Source: JAAYLC01 sp964636665 (GTDB lineage: Bacteria > Bacteroidota > Bacteroidia > Flavobacteriales > Flavobacteriaceae). From it: 37,665 nucleotides of DNA. Below are positions 7,884 through 15,967 of the stretch, piece after piece. The stretch covers positions 1-37,665 of the forward strand of contig CAZWVT010000014.1 in the NCBI GenBank assembly GCA_964636665.1, in the 5' to 3' direction. Made by a program: the position numbers and the translations under genes. The notes below the pieces were generated by a model. It worked only from the letters and a program-made list of their open reading frames with translations, did no database searches and was not told the DNA's origin. Within the stretch, counting starts at the first letter, position 1, and the number at the start of each line of letters is the position of its first letter.

Positions 7884-8315
7884 TTATAAAAATGATTCTC
7901 CGATTCCATGTTGGCTTAAAGTAATATGACGTTTATTGTCTTGTTGTTTTTCTAATGTTATCTTGAGATACGATTCAGGCAGAAATCCGGAAATTTTTTC
8001 AGGCCATTCAATAAAAACCGGTTGACCGCTGTAAAAATATTCGTCAATACCGATATCCATGGCTTCTTCCTGATTTTCAATTCGATAAAAATCAAAATGA
8101 TAAATCGTGCCTTTTCCCGAATCATATTCATTTACGATTCCAAAGGTGGGACTTGAAACTGTATCTTTTACGCCTAATTGCTTGCACAATTCTTTAATTA
8201 AAGTTGTTTTCCCAATTCCCATATTTCCATAAAACAGGTAAATATGAGATTTCGAAAATTGAATTATCTCTTTTGCAACCTCCGGAAGTTCTTCCAATGT
8301 ATAAATGCGTTCCAT
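7884..8315 (-). CDS. tsaE: tRNA threonylcarbamoyladenosine biosynthesis ATPase TsaE
   Basis: The 143-residue P-loop ATPase works with TsaB, TsaC/Sua5 and TsaD to make the t6A modification at position 37 of ANN-decoding tRNAs in the cytoplasm. The Walker A is GNMGIGKTTLIKEL (about residues 30-43), followed by the family-typical VSSPTFGIVNEY, HFDFYRIENQEE and IDEYFYSGQPVFIEWPEK. The length is normal for TsaE. It lies between the serpin gene (33 bases upstream) and the alanine-dehydrogenase-like gene. The other t6A genes are not in the window. Confidence 0.95.
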   Translation of the reverse strand: MERIYTLEELPEVAKEIIQFSKSHIYLFYGNMGIGKTTLIKELCKQLGVKDTVSSPTFGIVNEYDSGKGTIYHFDFYRIENQEEAMDIGIDEYFYSGQPVFIEWPEKISGFLPESYLKITLEKQQDNKRHITLSQHGIGESFL

Positions 8316-8348
8316 TAATTTGTAGAAATCGTTATTAGCTTACAAAAT

Positions 8349-9587
8349 TTAATCCATTGCAGGATTATCCACAGTTCCCATAAACAAAACAACGCCTGAA
8401 TTTTTTTCCGTGATAAGATAAATAAACGGGCGATTCACATTCATTTCTATCGTTGACGGCATCGGCATCGAGGTTGTAACCATCCCAATTCCGGTGGCGG
8501 CTGTAGCTTCTGTTCCTGCTTCATCTACTTTGATATATGCCTTGTGTTTTATCTGAGAAATTTGTGTAGATTCTTTTGCAAACAATCGGGAAAAATCAGC
8601 CCTGTCTTCAAAAGCGATTGTCATTCCCATTTTTGACAAATTATCGATAAGATTATCCGCGCTGTATGAAATTTCCCATTTTGGAAGATATAATTTTACA
8701 GAATTTGAATTCATAGACGCTAATAAATTGGAAAATGCATTGTGATTTAAATCATTTGCCAATTGATTTATGCTCAAATTTTCTGATGGCAATAAAACAA
8801 ACATGCTAAAATCTCCTTTTCCATAAGGCAATTCAATCATTTGAAGGGTTTCATTTTCCAAATAATTGAAGTTGGTGTCTTTCATCATAAAAGGTGTTTT
8901 TACCTTTCCCTTAGATGCGTAAAAATCCATTTCTTGTGTGGAATTTGGATTAAAACCATTGCTCCAAGTGGCCTTAAAGTAAATTGCATTTAATAAAAAC
9001 ATTACTTCCCCCGGTGAAATGGATTCAATCAACGTAGGAATTTTTCCCGATGTTTTTTCGTAAACCCAATTATTGATATCTTTTACAGTTTGAGGGTCTT
9101 TAAAATCGGCTGCATGAATATCGGCATCGTAATAAGTAGTATTTACTTCTAAAAAATCTTGTCGGGGAAGCAGGTCTTTTCGATGCCAAATAGCATTTGC
9201 AATTGTAAAAGCAACCTCCTCATCCAAATTGGGAATATCCTTAAGAAAATTTTCCTGCGATTGATTTAAAATATCCGGATTGATTTTCTCCAATCGAAGT
9301 GCTTTTTGCATTGCCGATTGTGTCGTTCCATGTGCGCCGTTGTACACCATTGCCAAATCCATAAAAATACTCTGCGGGCTGATCAATCGGTTTGCTTTTT
9401 CCGAATCTGAAGCTAAAACGTAATTAAATAAATCAAAAGAAAAATTATTTTGAGACGCTTGTAATGTTTCAATTTCAGCAGCTGATATTTCAACTTCTTC
9501 TTTTTGAGTAATTTGAGATTTGCAACTTGTCATAAATAACATTAAAATAAAACCTGCCACGGGTAAGGAAAATATGCGATTGTTCAT
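8349..9587 (-). CDS. Lipoprotein serpin (serine/cysteine protease inhibitor)
   Basis: The 412-residue protein starts with a lipoprotein signal peptide whose lipobox ends MTSC, making Cys22 the lipidated residue. The rest is a full serpin domain: IFMDLAMVYNGAHGTT, NAIYFKATWSNGFN near the centre, and PFIYLITEKNSGVVLFMGTV near the C-terminus. The reactive-centre hinge at Glu356-Thr365 (EAGTEATAAT) has the small residues of inhibitory serpins. With the usual 17-residue hinge, P1-P1' would be Thr372-Ser373, and the segment from P1' to the conserved NRPF is four residues longer than in alpha-1-antitrypsin. It is probably anchored in the outer membrane. Miropin of Tannerella forsythia is a known serpin from the same phylum. 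It sits between porX and tsaE, 48 and 33 bases away, so co-transcription is likely. Confidence 0.93.
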   Translation of the reverse strand: MNNRIFSLPVAGFILMLFMTSCKSQITQKEEVEISAAEIETLQASQNNFSFDLFNYVLASDSEKANRLISPQSIFMDLAMVYNGAHGTTQSAMQKALRLEKINPDILNQSQENFLKDIPNLDEEVAFTIANAIWHRKDLLPRQDFLEVNTTYYDADIHAADFKDPQTVKDINNWVYEKTSGKIPTLIESISPGEVMFLLNAIYFKATWSNGFNPNSTQEMDFYASKGKVKTPFMMKDTNFNYLENETLQMIELPYGKGDFSMFVLLPSENLSINQLANDLNHNAFSNLLASMNSNSVKLYLPKWEISYSADNLIDNLSKMGMTIAFEDRADFSRLFAKESTQISQIKHKAYIKVDEAGTEATAATGIGMVTTSMPMPSTIEMNVNRPFIYLITEKNSGVVLFMGTVDNPAMD

Positions 9588-9635
9588 AATGTCATAATTT
9601 TAAAAGTAAAATTGATAGAAACGTTTTCTGTAAAA

Positions 9636-11186
9636 TTATTTAGGTGTGTAAACGCTGAATGGAATAAGCATTTCTTCCAATGAAATCCCACCGTGTTGAT
9701 AGGTGTTTTTATAATAACTTACGTAGTGATTGTAATTATTCGGATAAGCGAAAAAGTAATCATTTTTGGCAAAAATAAAAGAGCTGCTCATATGAATACT
9801 CGGCAGTTTTAGTTTTTCCGGATTTTTAGCTGCCATTACTTCTTTGGGTTCATAGGATAAACTTTTCCCGGTTTTGTATCTTAAATTTAAACTGATATTG
9901 CGGTCTCCGATAACTTTTGAAGGATTTTTCACGTTAATCGTTCCGTGATCGGTGGTGATGATGAGTTTAAAATTTTCCCGTGCCGCATCTTGAATGATAT
10001 CCATCAAAGGAGAATTTCTGAACCAGCTTAATGTTAATGAACGATAGGACCTATCGGTAGAAGCTAATTCTTTAATAACTTCCATTTCGGTTTTAGCGTG
10101 AGAAAGCATATCGACAAAATTGTAAACAATAACCGTCAAATCTTCATTTTTATGAGTTTTAATGTTTTCGGCTAATTTTTTTCCTTGTCTCAAACTCGAT
10201 ATTTTATGATAACTCCAATTAATATCAAGTCGCAATCTTCTTAATTGGGCTTTTAAAAAATCTTCTTCGTATAAATTTTTTCCGCCGTCATCTACATCGT
10301 TTAACCAAAAATTAGGATGTTGTTTTTCCATATCCAACGGCATCAATCCTGAAAAGATGGCATTTCGCGCATATTGCGTGGCAGTGGGAAGAATGCTGAA
10401 ATACAATTCTTCGGAAGCCTTTTTATAGGAATTCATAATAAAAGATTCCATCGATTTCCATTGGTCTAATCTTAAATTGTCGATGACAATCAAAAGGGTA
10501 GGAGTCTTTGAAGATAATTCAGGTTGAATTTTATCTTTAAAAAGCGTGTGGCTCATTACAGGAACCTCATCGGAATCTGAAAACCATTGCGGATAATTGT
10601 CGTTAATGAATTTAAAAAACTGATTGTTTGCTTCTGCTTTTTGAGATTCTAAGATTTCAGTCATCGCCGAATCTTGAATATTTTCAAGTTCCAATTCCCA
10701 AAAAACCAATTTTTGATACATTTCTTTCCATTCCTCAATGCTGTTTACCATCGATAAATCCATAGCGATTTTTCGGAATTCTTGTTGATAATTGGAGGTG
10801 GTTTTTTCAGTAACCAGTCTGCTGTGGTCCAGATTTTTCTTTAAGCTCAATAAAATTTGATTCGGATTTACAGGCTTTATCAAATAATCGGCGATTTTTG
10901 CACCGATGGCTTCTTCCATAATATATTCCTCTTCGCTTTTTGTAATCATCACTACCGGCAAAGAAGCCCGGATTTCCTTTATTTCCGAAAGTGTTTCCAA
11001 ACCTGTGAGTCCCGGCATGTTTTCATCTAAAAAAACGATGTCAAAAGTGTCATTTCTAATTTCTTCTAAAGCTTCAGTTCCACTTTGAGCGGTTGTTACG
11101 GAGTAGTTTTTATTTTCTAAAAATAAAATATGTGGTTTTAAAAGATCGATTTCGTCATCTACCCACAATATTTTTATGTTTTTCAT
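9636..11186 (-). CDS. porX: PorX-type two-component regulator of type IX secretion (REC + PglZ)
   Basis: The 516-residue protein combines a receiver domain (about 1-120) with a PglZ alkaline-phosphatase-like domain (about 200-516), the architecture of PorX. Receiver residues are the Asp10-Asp11 acidic pocket, phospho-acceptor Asp54 in FLDENMPG, Thr82 and Lys104. PglZ metal and catalytic residues are Asp236, the Thr pair in PTATQYARN (268/270), Asp359 and His363 in NFVDMLSHAKT, Asp413-His414 in TTDHG, and a late His in QHGGISLEEM. Published work on PorX shows zinc-dependent dimers that hydrolyse oligonucleotides and control type IX secretion together with histidine kinase PorY. No porY or type IX structural gene is in this window. 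It is transcribed divergently from an HD hydrolase and leads the run porX-serpin-tsaE. Confidence 0.95.
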   Translation of the reverse strand: MKNIKILWVDDEIDLLKPHILFLENKNYSVTTAQSGTEALEEIRNDTFDIVFLDENMPGLTGLETLSEIKEIRASLPVVMITKSEEEYIMEEAIGAKIADYLIKPVNPNQILLSLKKNLDHSRLVTEKTTSNYQQEFRKIAMDLSMVNSIEEWKEMYQKLVFWELELENIQDSAMTEILESQKAEANNQFFKFINDNYPQWFSDSDEVPVMSHTLFKDKIQPELSSKTPTLLIVIDNLRLDQWKSMESFIMNSYKKASEELYFSILPTATQYARNAIFSGLMPLDMEKQHPNFWLNDVDDGGKNLYEEDFLKAQLRRLRLDINWSYHKISSLRQGKKLAENIKTHKNEDLTVIVYNFVDMLSHAKTEMEVIKELASTDRSYRSLTLSWFRNSPLMDIIQDAARENFKLIITTDHGTINVKNPSKVIGDRNISLNLRYKTGKSLSYEPKEVMAAKNPEKLKLPSIHMSSSFIFAKNDYFFAYPNNYNHYVSYYKNTYQHGGISLEEMLIPFSVYTPK

Positions 11187-11277
11187 ATATATCTTTGTTC
11201 TTTCGTTATTTAATTTATAGCATTGAATTTCTATTTATTATCAATCGTCAAATTGATTGTAGAATTCTGTTTCAATT

Positions 11278-11285
11278 CAAAAATA
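11278..11285 (-). promoter_or_regulatory. Predicted -7 promoter element for porX
   Basis: On the minus strand this reads TATTTTTG, a perfect TAnnTTTG, about 90 bases before the porX ATG. The region towards porX holds a 6-bp inverted repeat (ATCAAT 11240-11245, ATTGAT 11252-11257) and a wider 7-bp pair (TTGAATT 11223-11229, AATTCAA 11274-11280). Confidence 0.35.
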
Positions 11286-11336
11286 ACGCCGAATTTATAA
11301 AAAACTTCTCTATACAGCTTAATATATCGTTAAACT

Positions 11337-12566
11337 TTGAAAACATTAGAAAAAATAAAATTGATTAATGATCCGGTTTACGGATTTATTTTAATTCCAT
11401 CTCAACTGGTTTCGCAACTGATTGAACATCGCTATTTTCAACGTCTTCGTAGGATAGTTCAAATGGGAATGACAAATCTGGTTTTTCCGGGAGCCGTACA
11501 CACGCGTTTTCACCATGCTTTGGGGGCGATGTTTTTAATGCAACGCGCCGTTCAAGTGTTGAGAAATAAAAACATTGAAATTTCTCCTCAAGAGGAAGAA
11601 GCTTTGTACATAGCTATTTTACTTCACGATATTGGTCACGGGCCTTATTCGCACGCTATGGAATATTCATTGGTAAAAGGCATTTCTCATGAGGAAATAT
11701 CGTTGAAATTTATGAATGTTTTAAATCGTGAATTTGATGGAAAATTGACACTTGGCATTCAGATTTTTAAAAATGAATACGGACGCCATTTTTTTCATCA
11801 ATTGGTTGCAGGGCAATTGGACGTCGATCGATTGGATTATCTCAAACGCGACAGTTTTTATACCGGTGTATCCGAAGGTGCTATCAATTCCCAACGACTT
11901 ATTGCCATGCTAAACGTAAAAGATGATCAGTTGGTAGTTGAAGAAAAAGGAGTTTACTCGGTAGAAAATTTTTTAATAGCCCGCCGATTGATGTATTGGC
12001 AAGTTTACCTTCACAAAACCGGAGTAGTAGCAGAACAAATGTTGGTTCGAGTTTTAAAACGCGCTCGCGAATTGGTACAAAACGGACATGAAATATACGG
12101 AAGTAATTGCTTGTTATATTTTTTAAAAAACGAAATCACGATAGAATCCTTTTCAGATAAAACATTGGATGTTTTTTCTCGTTTAGACGACAGCGATATT
12201 TTATGCGCACTAAAAGAGTGGACAACCCACGAAGATTATGTTTTAAAGACTTTAAGTGAAATGTTGTTATATCGAAATTTGCTTAAAATTAGAATTCGAA
12301 ATGAACCGTTTTTTGAAGAAAAAGTAGTTTCAGAAAAAAGTAAATTATGCAGTGATTTATCATTATCGGAACACGAAGCGTCTTATTTTATTTTTTCGGG
12401 AAAATTAGAAAATCAAACTTATAATAAAATAGAAGACCCGATACGATTATTAAAAAAAGACGGAAGCGTAGTTGATGTAACCCAAGTGAGCGATCAGTTG
12501 AATTTGACTACCTTAGCAACATCAGAAGTCAAGTATTATATGTGTTTTCCAAAAAATATAGGATAA
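11337..12566 (+). CDS. HD-domain phosphohydrolase (dNTPase/SpoT-like family)
   Basis: The 409-residue protein is an HD-superfamily metal-dependent phosphohydrolase of the YdhJ/dGTPase-like type (COG1078 in my judgement). Metal-binding residues are His55 in HTRFHH, His97-Asp98 in LLHDIGHG and an Asp in GQLDVDRLDYL. The opening INDPVYGFI and the stretch YFQRLRRIVQMG are typical of the family. No ATG gives a full-length product: the start must be the TTG at 11337 or possibly the TTG at 11361, which would leave MINDPVYG. A promoter-like TAAACTTTG at 11331-11339 overlaps the first, so the start is uncertain. It faces porX and precedes the lpx operon by 111 bases. The likely substrate is a nucleotide; which one is unknown. 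Confidence 0.88.
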   Translation: MKTLEKIKLINDPVYGFILIPSQLVSQLIEHRYFQRLRRIVQMGMTNLVFPGAVHTRFHHALGAMFLMQRAVQVLRNKNIEISPQEEEALYIAILLHDIGHGPYSHAMEYSLVKGISHEEISLKFMNVLNREFDGKLTLGIQIFKNEYGRHFFHQLVAGQLDVDRLDYLKRDSFYTGVSEGAINSQRLIAMLNVKDDQLVVEEKGVYSVENFLIARRLMYWQVYLHKTGVVAEQMLVRVLKRARELVQNGHEIYGSNCLLYFLKNEITIESFSDKTLDVFSRLDDSDILCALKEWTTHEDYVLKTLSEMLLYRNLLKIRIRNEPFFEEKVVSEKSKLCSDLSLSEHEASYFIFSGKLENQTYNKIEDPIRLLKKDGSVVDVTQVSDQLNLTTLATSEVKYYMCFPKNIG

Positions 12567-12590
12567 TTATCGTGCTATTGCCTTTTTTCC

Positions 12591-12598
12591 TATTTTTG
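12591..12598 (+). promoter_or_regulatory. Predicted -7 promoter element for the lpx operon
   Basis: TATTTTTG is a perfect TAnnTTTG and lies 79 bases before the lpxD ATG. No TTG lies at the expected -33 distance, so support is moderate. Confidence 0.35.
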
Positions 12599-12677
12599 CA
12601 AGAATTAAAAACTATTAAGTAGAATTATTAAAAGTATTTGCTGAAGATTCATTCCTCGGCTAAACTATAATTTCACA

Positions 12678-13700
12678 ATGGAATTTACAGCGGCACAAAT
12701 TGCAGCAATGTTAGACGGAACAGTTGAAGGAGATGATACTGTTTCAGTACGTCAGCTTGCAAAAATTGAGGAAGGAATCCCCGGAAGTCTGACTTTTTTG
12801 GCAAATCCTAAATACACGCATTATATCTATTCCACAAAAGCTTCAATCACGATTGTTGATAAAGGTTTTGTATTGGAACATCCTGTAACAACCACGCTGA
12901 TTCGAGTGGAAAGTGCGTATCGTGCATTTTCAAAATTATTGGAATATTACAATAAAGTAAAGTTAAATAAAACAGGAATTGAATCTCCGGTTTTTATTTC
13001 GGATTCAGTGATTTATGGCGAAGATATTTATGTTGGTGCTTTTTCTTACATTGGAGAAAATGTGGAGATAGGGAATAATGTAAAGATTTTTCCGCATGTT
13101 TATATAGGGGATAACGTAAAAATCGGCGATGATACCGTTATTTTTTCAGGAGCTAAGATTTATTCTGAATCCGTAATCGGTAAATTTTGCGTTATAAACA
13201 GCAATGTTGTAGTAGGTGCAGACGGATTTGGATTTACACCCAATGAATCCGGAGAATATCGAAAAGTACCACAAACAGGAAATGTAGTTTTAGAAGATTT
13301 CGTCGATGTCGGTCCGGGAACTACAATTGACCGTGCTACATTGGGTTCAACCTACATTATGCGAGGCGTTAAACTGGACAATCAAATTCAGATAGCCCAC
13401 AACGTAACTATCGGAGAAAATACTGTGATTGCAGCACAAACCGGAATTGCAGGTTCTTCCAAAATCGGAAAAAATTGCATTATCGGCGGGCAGGTAGGAA
13501 TTGCAGGACACATCACTATTGGTGATAATGTCCGCATTCAAGCACAAAGCGGAATAGGACGAAATGTAAAAGACAATGAAACATTACAAGGATCTCCTGC
13601 ATTGGCTTATGCCGATTACAACAAAAGCTATGTACATTTTAAGAATTTAACCAAGCTCGTAGAGCGAATAAATGCATTAGAAAAAAAGGATAATGACTGA
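12678..13700 (+). CDS. lpxD: UDP-3-O-acylglucosamine N-acyltransferase LpxD (first copy)
   Basis: The 340-residue enzyme adds the second acyl chain, the amide-linked one, during lipid A synthesis, using acyl-ACP in the cytoplasm. The N-terminal uridine-binding domain (about 1-95, with GSLTFLANPKYTHYI) is followed by a left-handed beta-helix of hexapeptide repeats (about 100-315). The catalytic His is His241 in QIAHNVTIG, equivalent to E. coli His239, and VVGADGFGFTP (about 177-187) forms part of the acyl site. It opens the operon lpxD-lpxC/fabZ-lpxA-efp-lpxD2. Its end overlaps the next gene by 8 bases, suggesting translational coupling. Confidence 0.96.
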   Translation: MEFTAAQIAAMLDGTVEGDDTVSVRQLAKIEEGIPGSLTFLANPKYTHYIYSTKASITIVDKGFVLEHPVTTTLIRVESAYRAFSKLLEYYNKVKLNKTGIESPVFISDSVIYGEDIYVGAFSYIGENVEIGNNVKIFPHVYIGDNVKIGDDTVIFSGAKIYSESVIGKFCVINSNVVVGADGFGFTPNESGEYRKVPQTGNVVLEDFVDVGPGTTIDRATLGSTYIMRGVKLDNQIQIAHNVTIGENTVIAAQTGIAGSSKIGKNCIIGGQVGIAGHITIGDNVRIQAQSGIGRNVKDNETLQGSPALAYADYNKSYVHFKNLTKLVERINALEKKDND

Positions 13701-15099
13701 ACGTGTAGAAAAACAGAAAACCATAGGGAAAGAAGTATCCCTAAAAGGAGTGGGACTGCACACCGGACAAGAAGTTACACTGACTTTTAAGCCGGCACCG
13801 GAAAATTACGGCTATAAGTTTGTACGTGTCGATCTTGAAGGTCAGCCGGTTATTGAAGCAAGTGCAAATTATGTGGTAAACACCCAGCGCGGAACAAACC
13901 TTGAAAAATTAGGTGTGCGCGTTCAAACTACAGAACATGTATTGGCAGCGCTTGTAGGACTGGGAATTGATAATTGTATGATAGAATTAAATGCTTCCGA
14001 GCCTCCGATTATGGATGGTTCCTCCAAATATTTTGTAGAAGCATTGGAAAAGGCTGAAATTGTAGAGCAAGATGAACCTATAAAAGAATATGTTGTAGAG
14101 CAAGTAATTTCATACAAAGACGAAGAAACAGGAAGCGAAATTCTCGTCATGCCCGCAGATGAATATCAACTGACTACAATGGTTGATTTTGGAACAAAAG
14201 TATTGGGTACACAAAACGCAACGCTAAATTCCATTAAAGATTTTAAAAATGAAATCTCTAATGCACGAACTTTTAGTTTTCTCCATGAAATTGAAATGCT
14301 ACTTGAAAAAGGACTGATAAAAGGAGGCGACCTCAACAGTGCCATTGTGTATGTTGATAAAGAACTTTCCCCCGAAACCATGAAAAAATTAAGAGTGGCT
14401 TTCGGGAAAGATAAAATTGCAGTTAAACCTAACGGAATTTTAGACAATTTGACTTTACACCATCCCAATGAAGCAGCACGACACAAATTGCTTGACGTAA
14501 TGGGAGATTTGGCGTTGGTTGGTTATCGCATTCGAGGGAAAGTAATTGCTACAAAACCGGGACATTTTGTAAATACTCAATTTGCAAAAAAATTAGCAAA
14601 AATCATCAAAATCGAAATGCGTAACAAAGTACCAAAATTTAACCTGCACAAAAAACCTGTAAAGGATATTAACCAGATAATGGAATTGCTGCCACATCGC
14701 CCGCCATTTTTATTGGTCGATAAAATCATGGAGTTGACAGACACCTCAGTGGTGGGAATAAAAAATGTGACGATGAATGAACCATTTTTCGTCGGACATT
14801 TCCCCGGCGCACCTGTGATGCCCGGCGTATTAATCATCGAAGCGATGGCGCAATCGGGAGGAATTTTGGCGTTGAGTACGGTTCCTGATCCGGAAAATTA
14901 TTTGACATTTTTTATGAAAATCGACAATGTAAAATTTAAACATCAAGTAAATCCCGGAGATACGTTGATATTTAAATTAGAGTTACTTTCGCCAATTAGA
15001 AGAGGAATCGTTCATATGCAAGGCAATGCTTATGTGAATGACAAATTGGTGACAGAAGCCGAATTGATGGCTCAAATGATAAAAACAAAAAACAATTAA
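13693..15099 (+). CDS. lpxC/fabZ: Bifunctional LpxC deacetylase / FabZ dehydratase fusion
   Basis: The 468-residue protein is the fusion typical of Bacteroidota. Residues 1-305 are LpxC, the zinc deacetylase that commits UDP-acyl-GlcNAc to lipid A: zinc ligands His82 (TTEHVLAAL), His264 and Asp268 (NEAARHKLLD), and catalytic His291 (KPGHFVNT). Residues 320-468 are FabZ, which dehydrates 3-hydroxyacyl-ACP: His369 in VGHFPG and Glu383 in LIIEAMAQ form the dyad, after LLPHRPPFLLVDKI. Both enzymes draw on hydroxyacyl-ACP, so the fusion may balance lipid A against fatty-acid synthesis. The ATG overlaps the end of lpxD. All residues needed by both halves are present. Confidence 0.97.
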   Translation: MTERVEKQKTIGKEVSLKGVGLHTGQEVTLTFKPAPENYGYKFVRVDLEGQPVIEASANYVVNTQRGTNLEKLGVRVQTTEHVLAALVGLGIDNCMIELNASEPPIMDGSSKYFVEALEKAEIVEQDEPIKEYVVEQVISYKDEETGSEILVMPADEYQLTTMVDFGTKVLGTQNATLNSIKDFKNEISNARTFSFLHEIEMLLEKGLIKGGDLNSAIVYVDKELSPETMKKLRVAFGKDKIAVKPNGILDNLTLHHPNEAARHKLLDVMGDLALVGYRIRGKVIATKPGHFVNTQFAKKLAKIIKIEMRNKVPKFNLHKKPVKDINQIMELLPHRPPFLLVDKIMELTDTSVVGIKNVTMNEPFFVGHFPGAPVMPGVLIIEAMAQSGGILALSTVPDPENYLTFFMKIDNVKFKHQVNPGDTLIFKLELLSPIRRGIVHMQGNAYVNDKLVTEAELMAQMIKTKNN

Positions 15100-15104
15100 A
15101 AAGG

Positions 15105-15124
15105 CATAAGCTTTAAACCTTATG
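15105..15124 (+). other. Small hairpin between lpxC/fabZ and lpxA
   Basis: CATAAG (15105-15110) pairs with CTTATG (15119-15124) across an 8-base loop, extendable by two G-U pairs. There is no real T-tract, so it is more likely an mRNA processing or stability element than a terminator. It may be fortuitous. Confidence 0.25.
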
Positions 15125-15149
15125 TTTAGAATAACAATTATAAGAACTG

Positions 15150-15935
15150 ATGAATCAACCGCTTGCATACGTTCACCCCGGAGCTAAAATAGCCAAAAAC
15201 GTGGTCATTGAACCTTTTGCAGTTATACACAATAACGTTGAAATAGGAGAGGGAACTTGGATTGGCAGTAATGTAACAATTATGGAAGGTGCTCGAATCG
15301 GGAAGAATTGCAATATCTTTCCGGGAGCGGTAATTTCTGCAGTTCCACAAGATTTAAAATTTGAAGGTGAAGATACGATTACGAAAATTGGCAATGGCAC
15401 GACGATTCGAGAATTTGTCACCATCAATCGTGGCACCAAAGACAAAGGAAAAACAGAAATAGGCGAAAACTGTTTGATAATGGCTTACTGCCACATTGCA
15501 CATGATTGCATTGTTGGCAATAATTGCATATTCAGTAACAACAGTACGCTGGCAGGTCATATTACCGTTGGGGATTATGTGGTTTTGGCAGGAATGGCAG
15601 CAGTACATCAGTTTTGTATGATTGGAAATCACGCATTCGTTTCGGGAGGTTCCTTGGTTAGAAAAGATGTTCCCCCTTATGTAAAGGCCGCACGCGAACC
15701 TTTAAGTTATGTAGGAATAAATTCAATTGGACTTAGACGAAGAGGATTTAAATCAGAGAAAATAAGTGAAATTCAAAGCATTTACAGAATTTTATATCAA
15801 AAGAATTACAATACTTCACAAGCTGCAGAAATAATTGAAGCAGAAATGGAAGCTACGCCCGAACGAGATGAAATCCTTCAGTTTATAAAAAATTCCAAAA
15901 GAGGAATTATGAAAGGATATTTTAAAGCTAATTAA
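15150..15935 (+). CDS. lpxA: UDP-N-acetylglucosamine acyltransferase
   Basis: The 261-residue enzyme transfers the first 3-hydroxyacyl chain from ACP to UDP-GlcNAc, the first step of lipid A synthesis. It is a left-handed beta-helix (about residues 1-185) with a helical C-terminus. Catalytic His118 sits in YCHIAHDCIVG, equivalent to E. coli His125. The family-typical VVLAGMAAVHQFCMIG and REPLSYVGINSIGLRRRGF are present. The start ATG lies 50 bases after lpxC/fabZ with a small hairpin between them. Length and residues are normal. Confidence 0.97.
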   Translation: MNQPLAYVHPGAKIAKNVVIEPFAVIHNNVEIGEGTWIGSNVTIMEGARIGKNCNIFPGAVISAVPQDLKFEGEDTITKIGNGTTIREFVTINRGTKDKGKTEIGENCLIMAYCHIAHDCIVGNNCIFSNNSTLAGHITVGDYVVLAGMAAVHQFCMIGNHAFVSGGSLVRKDVPPYVKAAREPLSYVGINSIGLRRRGFKSEKISEIQSIYRILYQKNYNTSQAAEIIEAEMEATPERDEILQFIKNSKRGIMKGYFKAN

Positions 15936-15967
15936 CTAAAAGTTTAAATTCTAAAAATTATAAATCA

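Noticed and set aside
9636..11186. PglZ domain as a BREX phage-defence gene
   Set aside because: The PglZ domain is fused to a receiver domain, the hallmark of PorX, and no other BREX gene is present.
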